Shown piece by piece: positions 7,355 through 15,751 of a stretch of 64,000 nucleotides of DNA (positions are counted from its first letter, which is position 1; every line of letters starts with the position of its first letter). Under the pieces are notes generated by a model. That model saw only the letters and a program-made list of their open reading frames with translations, was not told where the DNA came from and ran no database searches. Position numbers and translations under genes: made by a program. The DNA is from Bacteroidales bacterium (GTDB taxonomy: Bacteria; Bacteroidota; Bacteroidia; Bacteroidales; ML635J-15). Location: assembly GCA_017620015.1 (NCBI GenBank), contig JAFZRE010000004.1, forward strand, positions 93,627 to 157,626, written 5' to 3'.

Positions 7355-9352
7355 TTATTCCCTTTGTACAACAATTATATTGCTTGCTATTTTACCATTT
7401 GTAAAATGCGAAACAACTATATATATGCCATTTTCAAATGTTTCTAAATTTATTGTTGCAGTTTTCCCTAAAATCTTTTTTGTAAATCTTTTTTCTCCCG
7501 AATATGAGAAAATGTCAACATTAAGAATTGTATTAGAGGATTCAATATTAATTAGTCTAGAAACTGGATTAGGATAAATATTTAATGTAAAATTAGGAGA
7601 ATGATTTATATCGTATGAAACTATTGTATCTGTCGGCTCTGTATTGACAGTATCAGATGGGAGAATTGGAATAGAATCATCGTCTGGAATATATAATTTT
7701 AATGTCCTTGAGAATGAATAGTCCGATAATGTAGCAGTTATTGTTTCGTAACCTTCTCCAATTACAATAGCAGAAGTTTCATCTATTATTATCTTACTTC
7801 CAGAACTCCAGATAACATTATTTGCATTTGACACACAAAAATGATGAGCAACAGAATCAACATTATCGATAGATTCTTCATCAACCCTTAAATATATAGG
7901 ACAAGAATACAACATTGCCAATGTATCGTTTTCTAAACCTTCAGGTATTGGATATTGATTTGAATTGTAAGACCATCCGTTACCAAGCATTTCCTGCAAA
8001 TCATTGTTGGCGCCACTAATTTCTATAGTTAATACTCCTGAACTACAATCTGTATCATCTTGAATTAAATCATAAACCATCTGCTTGTCAAAATAATTAT
8101 TGGATATATCAAAAGGCACATCATCAACAACAAGTATAGAATCTCCTATCATTTGACTTTGCATATTAATGTTTAAGCATTTGCTTATTGAAACTAAGTT
8201 CGACACTTTTCCTGCTATTGTCCCCCATGAATTAGATTGTTCTACATTACCACAATTTAAGCAATTAATAATCGATAGTTGTCGAGCTTGCTCACCAATA
8301 ATTCCGCCTATGACATTTAATCCGGATATGTTCCCATAGTTCGCACAATTAGCAATTACACATCTGCTAGTCTGATTATTATATTGCCAAGAACCAATAT
8401 TAATAGAGGCATCTCCACATAAAATTCCACCAGACATAAATAACTTGCCTCCATCAATCCTACCAATGTTAATACAACGAGATATTAAAGATTCAATAGA
8501 GTTATCATTATATGATTGCATCGTACAAACTATACCACCATTCCCAAAAACTTCTGTTAATTCTATGCCTTCGGGCAACTCTTCTGCGGCAATTATATTG
8601 CCGAAATTCTTGCAATCAATAATACTTCCTCCATTAGCTATACAAATTCCACCACTATTTAGAACGTTATACATATTCCCATAATTAATACAATTGCTAA
8701 TAATTGCATTGGCATTGTTTCCTCCACATATTCCCCCCGCATCTAAAGACAAACCATCAGACATAGCATAAATATCACCATAATTTGAACAGAATGAAAT
8801 CACCCCATTGTTAGTTCCTGCTATTCCAGCAGAAAGCAAATCTGGCAAGTATTTATTTGCCCTATTAATGCAAGCATGAATCTTCCCTTCTTCCTTGATT
8901 GTGCCAAATAATGATGCCCGATAACAATAACCACCTACCATTACTATTGAATCAACATACCCCGAAACTCCATAAAAGAGAAATCTTTCATAATCCCTGT
9001 CGAGTATATTCGTTATACTATCATATTGAATAGTATGTCCATGCCCATGCAAAAAACCATCAAAAACACAATTGACAAATCGCGGAGAAGAAAACATCCC
9101 GGTAGGCAAAAAGATTTCGTCTGGCAAGTACAAATTTTCAATTAGTTCGAAATGTTGTCCAGCAACACTTCCTTGATGTCCTGTATTTGAGTTGAATAAT
9201 ATTTCACAAAGTTCAACGTAGTCATCTGTGTTTGCTATTTTATATGGGTTTTCTTCACTTCCATTACCACCGCTACCTATAAATAACTGCCCATGACACT
9301 GAATAAATACAGCCATAAATAATATGACAACACATATTCTTTTCATAAACAT
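7355..9352 (-). CDS. Secreted GLUG-like repeat protein with T9SS sorting domain
   Basis: A 665-residue exported protein. A signal peptide begins at residue 1 or at the second methionine, residue 3 (codon at 9346): K-R-I-C-V-V-I-L-F-M-A-V-F. A G-S-G-G-N-G-S-E-x-N-P-Y-K-I opening and a long series of irregular repeats follow, containing N-x-G-x-I-x-x-x and I-x-x-C-x-N-x-G-N words (about residues 130-420), typical of beta-helix/GLUG surface proteins. The last 80 residues are a type A T9SS sorting domain (L-N-I-Y-P-N-P-V-S, then ending in I-I-V-V-Q-R-E). It would be cut and attached to the cell surface or released. The gene is more A+T-rich than its neighbours, as are the other cargo genes. The substrate is unknown. 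Confidence 0.85.
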   Translation of the reverse strand: MFMKRICVVILFMAVFIQCHGQLFIGSGGNGSEENPYKIANTDDYVELCEILFNSNTGHQGSVAGQHFELIENLYLPDEIFLPTGMFSSPRFVNCVFDGFLHGHGHTIQYDSITNILDRDYERFLFYGVSGYVDSIVMVGGYCYRASLFGTIKEEGKIHACINRANKYLPDLLSAGIAGTNNGVISFCSNYGDIYAMSDGLSLDAGGICGGNNANAIISNCINYGNMYNVLNSGGICIANGGSIIDCKNFGNIIAAEELPEGIELTEVFGNGGIVCTMQSYNDNSIESLISRCINIGRIDGGKLFMSGGILCGDASINIGSWQYNNQTSRCVIANCANYGNISGLNVIGGIIGEQARQLSIINCLNCGNVEQSNSWGTIAGKVSNLVSISKCLNINMQSQMIGDSILVVDDVPFDISNNYFDKQMVYDLIQDDTDCSSGVLTIEISGANNDLQEMLGNGWSYNSNQYPIPEGLENDTLAMLYSCPIYLRVDEESIDNVDSVAHHFCVSNANNVIWSSGSKIIIDETSAIVIGEGYETITATLSDYSFSRTLKLYIPDDDSIPILPSDTVNTEPTDTIVSYDINHSPNFTLNIYPNPVSRLINIESSNTILNVDIFSYSGEKRFTKKILGKTATINLETFENGIYIVVSHFTNGKIASNIIVVQRE

Positions 9353-9520
9353 ATTTTATACTATTAATCTTTTAACTATTTGTTTGTATTTATGACAATA
9401 CTAATGCTAATTTCGTTGTCCAACAATCCATATATTATATCACAAGCATTATCAAACATACCAAATACTATATATTTTCAACAAATACAGCATATCAATT
9501 TATATACAAGGGTATAAACT

Positions 9521-10654
9521 TCATTCCCAGAAACTCTTTGGCAACCAAACATTTTCCAACTTCTGCGCTTCCAAGAATAGTGGTGCAATTTCCTCATCGG
9601 TAAAACCTGCAATTCCACAGCCGATGCGGGTGACGAGGAACTTATATTCCTTGTGCGCTTTTGCGAACTCGATAAACTCATCGACGTATGGCTTTATGGT
9701 TTCCACTCCGCCCTGCATTGTTGGTATTGCGTAGCTTTGTCCCTGCAAACCTACGCCTTGTCCCCAGACTGCACCGAACTTGTTCATTGCTATTCGCGCA
9801 GCACCGCCGCCATGTGCTCCGGCAAGGTTGCTCCCGAAGACGAAAATCTCGTTATCGGCAAGGCTTGTAATGTGCTCCGAAGTAATCCTTTCGGGTTCAG
9901 GCGTTTCCTTTTCGTAGTACTTCGAAGCCAAATTTTTGGTCTTCTCAACGAAATCTTCATCATCGTCGTCAGTTTCGGTAACCATATAGTCGTGTAGGCG
10001 AGAAAAGTACCCCATCCTTGACTTCCTTTCATAATTCCAACTGCTGGACATTCCTTTCGAATCGTGTGAAAAGCGATGCACATTGTTGAACGACATTTGG
10101 CTTGCTACGGCTTCAACATCGTGGTCGGCACCCATATAGGCAAACGTCCAGCCGCGTTCCTTGAGTTCATCAACCATTTTCTTCACCTGCTGACCGCTGT
10201 ATTCCTTCGAGGCATTTTCAAGTCCGTCGGTAATAACGGTAACAATGGCCGTGCTGTTAGGCTTGTCTTCAATGTCACCGCGCAACTTGTTGATTGATAT
10301 TCCCATTGCATCGTAAAGCGGTGTGCAACAACATGGACGATAATCGCGTGAGGTTAGTTCCTTAACTTCGGCAACTGGCACATTGTCGTAAACAAGGCGT
10401 TTTTCGCAGTTGCAGAACACCATAAGCGATACAAAATGCTCCTGTGTTTCGGCAAACTTTTCCTGAGCAGCACGGATTCCTCCTACCGTTTCATTGAAAC
10501 CCGATATTGCTGCCTCTGCTATCGACGACATTGATCCACTCTTGTCGAGAATAATGAGGTTGTAAATTTTTGCCTTTCTCTGATTTCCATTGTTTTCACT
10601 TTTCACGGACTGGTTACTTTCGGCACCTTTTTGATTTTTTCCAAAAATATTCAT
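9521..10654 (-). CDS. VWA domain fused to a macro-like domain
   Basis: A 377-residue cytoplasmic fusion with no signal peptide. Residues 30-215 are a von Willebrand A domain with a complete MIDAS metal site: D37-x-S39-x-S41, a Thr near 111 and T-D-G-L-E-N around 142-147. Residues about 230-237 are an acidic linker (T-D-D-D-D-E-D). Residues 268-377 resemble a small ADP-ribose-binding macro-like fold, with F-V-F-G-S-N-L-A-G-A-H-G-G-G-A-A near its start and V-T-R-I-G-C-G-I-A-G-F near its end, the type annotated in phages as A1S_2505-like. It is the last gene of a cluster with an ADP-ribosylglycohydrolase and an NrtR-like regulator, which suggests a role in NAD or ADP-ribose chemistry. The function itself is not known; assignment of the C-terminal fold is from memory of the motif. 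Confidence 0.8.
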   Translation of the reverse strand: MNIFGKNQKGAESNQSVKSENNGNQRKAKIYNLIILDKSGSMSSIAEAAISGFNETVGGIRAAQEKFAETQEHFVSLMVFCNCEKRLVYDNVPVAEVKELTSRDYRPCCCTPLYDAMGISINKLRGDIEDKPNSTAIVTVITDGLENASKEYSGQQVKKMVDELKERGWTFAYMGADHDVEAVASQMSFNNVHRFSHDSKGMSSSWNYERKSRMGYFSRLHDYMVTETDDDDEDFVEKTKNLASKYYEKETPEPERITSEHITSLADNEIFVFGSNLAGAHGGGAARIAMNKFGAVWGQGVGLQGQSYAIPTMQGGVETIKPYVDEFIEFAKAHKEYKFLVTRIGCGIAGFTDEEIAPLFLEAQKLENVWLPKSFWE

Positions 10655-10705
10655 AGCTGTTTTATTTTAATAATTAACACTCATTTTAAATTGGTTTTCT
10701 GTACT

Positions 10706-11536
10706 TTATTCCATACCAATATATTTAGGATGATAGTTTGCCGCATCGTAGAACCTATTTAAAGTTTCCTTGAAGTAGCTGGGCAAAAGGCGCATTGCAC
10801 GACTCACTATCTCCTCTGGTATGTCCTTGTAGAATGCTTCGGCAATGCCACCTGCGATGCAGGCCTGCGTGTCACTGTCGCCACCAAGTGAGACGGCAAG
10901 GCGAACGGTACTTTCGTAGTCGGTGCTTTCAAGGAAAGCAATGATGGATTCGGGAACAGAGCCTTGGCAAGTTACATCGAATTCGTAGTTTGGCCTTATT
11001 TCATTGCAGGTGCGGTCAAGGTTATAGCCATATTTCGCTGAAATGTAGTCCTTTATCTCTGTTTTGCTCTTTCCGTTGCGAGCCATCCAGATAGCCGCTG
11101 CCGTTGCTTGAGCGCCCTTGATGCCTTCGGGGTGGTCGTGGGTTATGCTGGCAGAGATTTCGGCAACTTTTTCAGTTTCTTCCAAAGTGTCGAACAACCA
11201 GCCGACTGCACTTACACGCATTGCCGAGCCATTTCCAAAACTATTGTACGGCAAACGTTTTCCCGACTCAAAAATTCTTTCCGGGAAAAACAGCCATCTG
11301 AAAAACATTCCTCCGTAACCAGCATCCGGATTCAGCGAACCATACTTTACCATCTTATCTTCCAGTACTTTGTGAGTGTGTTCTGCATCGTCCAATAGCC
11401 ATTCGGCAACTGCCATGGTCATTGCCGAGTCATCGGTGTAGCAACTCTCCTTGTCAAACAGATTGAACTTTGTTGTCTTGATGCTGTTGAACTCGTGTGA
11501 TGAGCCAATAATATCTCCAATAATTGCTCCTAACAT
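10706..11536 (-). CDS. ADP-ribosylglycohydrolase family protein (DraG-like)
   Basis: A 276-residue enzyme of the DraG/ARH family, which removes ADP-ribose from proteins or hydrolyses related ADP-ribose conjugates. The dinuclear metal site motifs are present: T-D-D-S at 34-37 and G-G-D-S-D-T at 218-223, with D-H-P-E-G near 134-138. It starts M-L-G-A-I-I-G-D-I-I-G-S, the usual N-terminus. It lies 51 nt upstream of the VWA/macro-like gene and 101 nt downstream of the NrtR-like gene, all on the minus strand. No separate promoter word was found, so it is probably transcribed from the regulator's promoter. The modified target is unknown. Confidence 0.92.
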   Translation of the reverse strand: MLGAIIGDIIGSSHEFNSIKTTKFNLFDKESCYTDDSAMTMAVAEWLLDDAEHTHKVLEDKMVKYGSLNPDAGYGGMFFRWLFFPERIFESGKRLPYNSFGNGSAMRVSAVGWLFDTLEETEKVAEISASITHDHPEGIKGAQATAAAIWMARNGKSKTEIKDYISAKYGYNLDRTCNEIRPNYEFDVTCQGSVPESIIAFLESTDYESTVRLAVSLGGDSDTQACIAGGIAEAFYKDIPEEIVSRAMRLLPSYFKETLNRFYDAANYHPKYIGME

Positions 11537-11637
11537 AAATCTTAATTTTTAATGGTTATTTTTGGTGTTTGATAATAATATATTTAAAAGTCTTAATTTT
11601 TTCAATCCATTTTTTCAGTGTGGTTTATTTCTAGCGT

Positions 11638-12459
11638 CTAAAATTCAATCTTAAATATTCCTTTTTCTTTCATTTCGTCGTATTTTTTTCTGTTGAAGCG
11701 GAATTTTCGGTTTTTACCCCTTGAAACAGAATATTCCACCGATGGTTCGTGCAAGACTTGTGTGTCCTCGAAGTTGCAACGATAGCTTGTAATTGGCTTC
11801 GCCTCAAATAGACTATCAAAATCTTTTGCAGACAAGCACTTGAACGCAGGTTTAGGCACATCTTCCTCTAATTCTATCAAGTCGAGGATCCCTAACCGTA
11901 TCATCTTTTTCTCAAAATTTCGGCGGTCGAATTTCACTTCAAGTATCGCTTCGTATAGGCGTTGCAGTTCTGGCATAGAAAATTCCTCATCCATAAGGTC
12001 GAAGCCAATAGACTCAAAATGAATCCTTTCCTTCAGCGTACGCTGTGCAAGCCTCAGGATGTAGTCGTGGTCGAAGGCAAGACGAGGAATGTCCTTTAAT
12101 GGAAACCACTGAGCCTTTGCAGCATCGTCGCCACCCTGGACTTCTATCTGCTTCACCAATCCGATGAAAGCCACCGTTACAACCCTCTCGCGCGGGTCTC
12201 GATCAACATCGCTAAACGTATGGAATTGCTCGATCCTAGCCACTTTTAGTCCTGTTTCCTCTTCTAGTTCACGTTTCGCACATTGCTCAGCAGTCTCGTT
12301 GATGTTCATAAACCCACCAGGGAAAGCCCAGCAACCTTTGTACGGGTCAAGACCTCGCTCAATAAGCAGTATTTTCAAATCCTTTCCATCGAATCCGAAA
12401 ACAACGCAGTCGCATGTGACTGCAGGATGCGGATATTTGTATGTGTAACCTTGTGTCAT
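11638..12459 (-). CDS. NrtR-like Nudix domain transcriptional regulator
   Basis: A 273-residue protein with an N-terminal Nudix domain and a C-terminal winged-helix region, the arrangement of NrtR/AraR-type regulators. The Nudix box at 49-71 is intact (G-x5-E-x7-R-E-L-x-E-E-x-G-L), so it may also hydrolyse a nucleotide. Many NrtR members have lost these residues and only bind ADP-ribose. Residues about 155-240 form the expected wHTH (M-P-E-L-Q-R-L-Y-E-A-I-L), followed by a basic tail. Two 17-nt palindromes bracket its own promoter (12465-12481 and 12517-12533), strongly suggesting autoregulation. Downstream genes handle ADP-ribose. In Bacteroidota some relatives regulate sugar use (AraR), so the ligand here is inferred from context only. 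Confidence 0.88.
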   Translation of the reverse strand: MTQGYTYKYPHPAVTCDCVVFGFDGKDLKILLIERGLDPYKGCWAFPGGFMNINETAEQCAKRELEEETGLKVARIEQFHTFSDVDRDPRERVVTVAFIGLVKQIEVQGGDDAAKAQWFPLKDIPRLAFDHDYILRLAQRTLKERIHFESIGFDLMDEEFSMPELQRLYEAILEVKFDRRNFEKKMIRLGILDLIELEEDVPKPAFKCLSAKDFDSLFEAKPITSYRCNFEDTQVLHEPSVEYSVSRGKNRKFRFNRKKYDEMKEKGIFKIEF

Positions 12460-12464
12460 ATTTA

Positions 12465-12481
12465 TGTGTAATTTTTACGCA
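12465..12481. promoter_or_regulatory. Putative NrtR-like operator O2 (imperfect palindrome over the transcription start)
   Basis: TGTGTAATTTTTACGCA: one arm, TTTACGCA, is identical to that of the upstream site and the other, TGTGTAAT, matches at 6 of 8 positions. It touches the -7 element (12480-12487), covers the expected transcription start and ends 5 nt before the regulator's ATG. Confidence 0.7.
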
Positions 12482-12510
12482 AAAATATAGCAGAATTTTG
12501 AACTGACAAA
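12480..12510 (-). promoter_or_regulatory. Promoter of the NrtR-like / DraG / VWA-macro cluster
   Basis: On the minus strand TTTG (12507-12510) and TATTTTTG (12480-12487) are separated by exactly 19 nt, an ideal -33/-7 pair. It sits between the two operator-like palindromes. Confidence 0.75.
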
Positions 12511-12516
12511 ATATTT

Positions 12517-12533
12517 TGCGTAAAATTTACGCA
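12517..12533. promoter_or_regulatory. Putative NrtR-like operator O1 (perfect palindrome upstream of -33)
   Basis: TGCGTAAAATTTACGCA: arms TGCGTAAA and TTTACGCA around one central base, a perfect inverted repeat. It lies 6 nt upstream of the -33 TTTG. Its centre is 52 nt from the centre of O2, close to five helical turns, so dimers at both sites would sit on the same DNA face. Confidence 0.75.
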
Positions 12534-12664
12534 TTTTTAATTCTTTTATTACCAAACGATTAGCCATGCAAATCATATGAATATTATGCGGAAATACAGC
12601 TAAAAGGAATTTTGAAAAAAGATTTTCGATGAAAAAAATGTCATTTTTTGCGACACGAACAAAA

Positions 12665-12702
12665 TTACTCAATGCCACTGAGTAAAAATCCTGCATAGGA
12701 TT
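12665..12702. repeat. Two adjacent hairpins upstream of the AtoE transporter gene
   Basis: TTACTCA (12665-12671) pairs with TGAGTAA (12679-12685). AATCCT (12687-12692) pairs with AGGATT (12697-12702). They lie upstream of the -7 word at 12749 in the divergent gap 12534-12772 and could be binding sites or a relic terminator. CAATCGT-like words follow. Nothing else was seen in this gap. Confidence 0.55.
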
Positions 12703-12748
12703 CAATGTGTCAATCGTCAATCGTACTTCATAAATCGTAAATAAACTT

Positions 12749-12756
12749 TACCTTTG
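12749..12756 (+). promoter_or_regulatory. Bacteroidota -7 element for the AtoE-like transporter
   Basis: TACCTTTG matches TAnnTTTG and lies 16 nt before the ATG at 12773. No clear -33 TTG is seen at the usual distance. Confidence 0.6.
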
Positions 12757-12772
12757 CGCAAAATTTCAGAAT

Positions 12773-14125
12773 ATGTTCCAGAAAATAATAAATGCCTGTG
12801 TAAAGTTGGTGCAGAAACTTCTGCCAGAACCATTTATCTTTGCTGTAATACTCACCGTCGTAGCTTTTTTGATAGCAATGCCCGTTTGTCATCAGACACC
12901 GCTTGAGGTGGTCGAGAACTGGGGCAACGGCGTGTGGTCGCTGCTAGCTTTCGCAATGCAGATGGCCCTGGTATTGGTGTGCGGCTCCACTTTGGCATCG
13001 GCTCCACTGATAAAGCGTGGCATCAGTTGGCTGGCTTCGCTACCCAAGAAACCCGTTGGAGCAATCGCATTGGTGACGGCAATCTCATCATTGGCCTGTT
13101 GGCTCAACTGGGGATTCGGACTCATCGTCGGTGTGATTTTCGCCAAGGAAATCGCCCGTAAGCTGCAAGGTGTCGATTACCGCCTGCTGATAGCTTCGGC
13201 ATATAGTGGATTCGTAGTTTGGCATGCAGGTTTGTCTGGTTCGATTCCACTGACGATGGCAACACAGGGTTCTGGTCTGAAAGAAGTTACACGTGGGGCT
13301 CTTGAAAATCCCATTCCCATAACCGACACCGTGCTCAGTCCGTACAACATCGTGATTGTAGCGCTGATAATAGTCGCACTTGTGGCTGTAAACTCGCTTA
13401 TGCACCCGAAGGCAGACAAAGTTGTAACTATCAATCCCGACTTGTTAAAAGAAGATGAGCCAGCCAAGGTAGAAAAAGGGAAAACTCCAGCCGAGAAGAT
13501 GGAGAACAGTCGTATTCTAAGTCTGATAATCGCAATTCTTGGCTTGACATACCTTATTATTAAATTATTCTTCCGTGGCGGTTCGCTCGACCTCAACTCG
13601 GTGATAATGCTGTTCTTGTTCCTCGGCGTAATCCTTCACAAAACTCCGCTTGCCTACGTTCATGCCTTCACAAAGTCGGCAACAGGTGCAGCAGGCATTC
13701 TGCTTCAATTCCCGTTCTATGCAGGAATTATGGGCATCATCACTGGTGTGGGCGAATCGGGAATCTGCCTCGGCACAGTCATCAGCGATGCTTGCATATC
13801 GGTATCAACGCCAACAACTTATCCGTTGCTAACCTTCCTTTGTGCCGCCGTGCTCAATATGTTTGTACCTTCGGGCGGTGGACACTGGGCAATTCAGGCT
13901 CCGATAATGTTCACAGCAGGTGCGAATCTTGCCGTTGACCCGGGACTAACGGGCATGGCTATCTCGTGGGGCGATGCTTGGACCAACCTAATTCAGCCCT
14001 TCTGGGCAATTCCTGCACTTGCCATAGCAAAGCTCAACGCCAAGGATATTATGGGATTCTGCATCATCGACCTTGTGGTGACAGGAATCATCATCTGTGG
14101 CGGACTGCTCGTTTGGGCGTGGTGA
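12773..14125 (+). CDS. Short-chain fatty acid transporter (AtoE family)
   Basis: A 450-residue polytopic inner membrane protein of the AtoE family, proposed to take up short-chain fatty acids such as butyrate. About ten to twelve hydrophobic segments are visible. Family-typical glycine and serine loops include C-W-L-N-W-G-F-G-L-I-V-G, H-A-G-L-S-G-S-I-P-L and V-P-S-G-G-G-H-W-A-I-Q-A-P. A charged cytoplasmic loop (about residues 215-245, K-E-D-E-P-A-K-V-E-K) divides the halves. No CoA-transferase genes adjoin it, so the catabolic partner must be elsewhere or absent. Confidence 0.9.
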   Translation: MFQKIINACVKLVQKLLPEPFIFAVILTVVAFLIAMPVCHQTPLEVVENWGNGVWSLLAFAMQMALVLVCGSTLASAPLIKRGISWLASLPKKPVGAIALVTAISSLACWLNWGFGLIVGVIFAKEIARKLQGVDYRLLIASAYSGFVVWHAGLSGSIPLTMATQGSGLKEVTRGALENPIPITDTVLSPYNIVIVALIIVALVAVNSLMHPKADKVVTINPDLLKEDEPAKVEKGKTPAEKMENSRILSLIIAILGLTYLIIKLFFRGGSLDLNSVIMLFLFLGVILHKTPLAYVHAFTKSATGAAGILLQFPFYAGIMGIITGVGESGICLGTVISDACISVSTPTTYPLLTFLCAAVLNMFVPSGGGHWAIQAPIMFTAGANLAVDPGLTGMAISWGDAWTNLIQPFWAIPALAIAKLNAKDIMGFCIIDLVVTGIIICGGLLVWAW

Positions 14126-14183
14126 AATAGTGTGCAATCACTAAAAAATCAAAAAATCTACATTGCAAACGAATCAAAAGTAT

Positions 14184-14191
14184 TATCTTTA
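14184..14191 (+). promoter_or_regulatory. Near-consensus -7 element for upp
   Basis: TATCTTTA differs from TAnnTTTG only at the last base. It lies 39 nt before the ATG at 14230. Confidence 0.4.
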
Positions 14192-14229
14192 CAACCGATT
14201 TGAAAATTGTTTGTTTAAACAAAAGAATT

Positions 14230-14889
14230 ATGAAGATTTTTAATTTAGGTGGCAAGGGCAGTCTGCTCGACCAGTTTGTATCGGAACTAAGGGATGTCCA
14301 AATTCAGCAGGAAAGGTTACGTTTCCGCAACAACCTCACGCGTATAGGCGAAGTAATGGCTTACGAAATCAGCAAACGTCTCCCATTCGCCGACGAGGAC
14401 ATCATAACCCCACTCGGCATTGCAACCGTACCTACACTCAAGGAACAACCTGTGATAGCAACAATCCTACGCGCAGGACTGCCAATGTACAAGGGATTCC
14501 TCAACTTTTTCGACCATTCCGAAAGCGCATTCATCGCAGGCTACCGCAAATACAAGAAAAACGGCAAGTTCGAGGTAAAAATCGACTACATAACATCGCC
14601 ATCAATCGAAGAAAAGCAGGTGATAATATGCGACCCTATGCTTGCAAGCGGCAGTAGCATAGAACTGGCATTCAAGGGCTTGCTCGAATACGGAACACCA
14701 AAGCACGTTCACGTTGCTGCAGTCATCGCGAGCAAGGAAGGTCTCGATTACATCGAAAAGGTTCTGCCCGAAAGCATGGTTACGGTATGGACAGCAGCAA
14801 TCGACGATGAACTTACCGTAAAATCGTACATCGTACCAGGAATGGGCGACGCCGGCGACCTTGCATTTGGTGAAAAAACGGACAATTAA
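14230..14889 (+). CDS. upp: Uracil phosphoribosyltransferase
   Basis: A 219-residue enzyme converting uracil and PRPP to UMP in pyrimidine salvage. Visible signatures are A-T-I-L-R-A-G-L-P-M, the PRPP loop C-D-P-M-L-A-S-G-S-S near the middle, and the uracil-binding G-D-A-G-D-L-A-F-G at the C-terminus. The frame is open from 14200, but the ATG at 14230 (M-K-I-F-N-L) fits better because the upstream codons (K-I-V-C-L-N-K-R-I) look like leader sequence. No operon partner: a repeat-filled gap follows. Confidence 0.93.
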   Translation: MKIFNLGGKGSLLDQFVSELRDVQIQQERLRFRNNLTRIGEVMAYEISKRLPFADEDIITPLGIATVPTLKEQPVIATILRAGLPMYKGFLNFFDHSESAFIAGYRKYKKNGKFEVKIDYITSPSIEEKQVIICDPMLASGSSIELAFKGLLEYGTPKHVHVAAVIASKEGLDYIEKVLPESMVTVWTAAIDDELTVKSYIVPGMGDAGDLAFGEKTDN

Positions 14890-14901
14890 TAATCTGCATA
14901 A

Positions 14902-15001
14902 CTTTAAACCATTGAACTTGAAACGTTGAAACTTGAAACGTTGAACGTTGAACTTTAAACATTGAACTTTAGAAACGGCATCAGCCATAGAAACTAAAAA
15001 A
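14902..15001. repeat. Mosaic of TTGAAC/TTGAAAC words
   Basis: Tandem-like degenerate words (ATTGAACTT, GAAACGTTGAA, TTTAAACATTGAAC) run for about 100 nt. They end in GAAACGGCATCAGCCATAGA, which joins a small GGC...GCC palindrome to the ATAGAAAC word found in other gaps. Confidence 0.7.
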
Positions 15002-15050
15002 TTATTGGAACGATTTTTGGAATGCTGCAAAAAAAACAGGAGGAACTGAA

Positions 15051-15692
15051 ATGAAAACTAAAATTATAGCAATCGCAATCGTAGCAATTATGGCTATGCC
15101 ATTCATTGCAAACGGACAGGAAACCGATTCAATAGCAGTCGAATCCAAATCAGAAGTATCATTTGCCGAACAGCCTAGAAACGAAATTACTGCAAGCATC
15201 GGTGTCGTATCGGCATTCGGCGGCGTATTCGACTTTTTCAAGGTCGTTTTCGAAGGCGTTGGCAACAGCATTGGAAACAACTACAAGACCGACACAAAGT
15301 TCATCGGAACATACGGACTTGATTACTACTATCAGGTGAACAAATGGTTCCGCCCTGGCGCAAAGATTGTATATGAAGGTCTTACAACAACAGTACGCGA
15401 CTCGACCAACGCGATAGTCAACCACTACAACACATCGACGCTGTCAATAATGCCAAGCGTACAGTTCTCGTACCTGAACAAAAAACACGTCAAGCTGTAT
15501 TCCGGCATCGACATAGGCCTCGGCACCATCTTCGACGACAACAAGCAAAGCTCTGGAACCTCATCGACATTCTGCGCTTTCAACCTGACTGTCATCGGAA
15601 TACGTGTCGGCAACGATAACATTTACGGTATGGTGGAAACAAATATCGGAATGGACGCACTGATAAAAGGTGGCTTTGGAGTGAGATTCTAA
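15051..15692 (+). CDS. Predicted outer membrane beta-barrel protein, unknown function
   Basis: A 213-residue exported protein I do not recognise. A signal peptide (M-K-T-K-I-I-A-I-A-I-V-A-I-M-A-M-P-F-I-A-N-G) ends near residue 23. A short acidic/polar region follows, and then alternating hydrophobic-polar strands (Y-G-L-D-Y-Y-Y-Q-V, F-R-P-G-A-K-I-V-Y-E-G-L, S-I-M-P-S-V-Q-F-S-Y) fit a small barrel. The chain ends G-G-F-G-V-R-F, with the terminal Phe typical of outer membrane proteins. It stands alone after a repeat-filled gap and before a strong bidirectional terminator. Confidence 0.75.
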   Translation: MKTKIIAIAIVAIMAMPFIANGQETDSIAVESKSEVSFAEQPRNEITASIGVVSAFGGVFDFFKVVFEGVGNSIGNNYKTDTKFIGTYGLDYYYQVNKWFRPGAKIVYEGLTTTVRDSTNAIVNHYNTSTLSIMPSVQFSYLNKKHVKLYSGIDIGLGTIFDDNKQSSGTSSTFCAFNLTVIGIRVGNDNIYGMVETNIGMDALIKGGFGVRF

Positions 15693-15702
15693 ATAACTTA
15701 AC

Positions 15703-15731
15703 AAAAAAGGCAACCGATGGTTGCCTTTTTT
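15703..15731. terminator. Bidirectional terminator between the barrel protein gene and lpxA
   Basis: GGCAACC (15709-15715) pairs with GGTTGCC (15719-15725) around GAT, with A6 upstream and T6 downstream, so it works on both strands of the convergent pair. Confidence 0.9.
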
Positions 15732-15751
15732 GATTTTATAGTCCAAATCAC

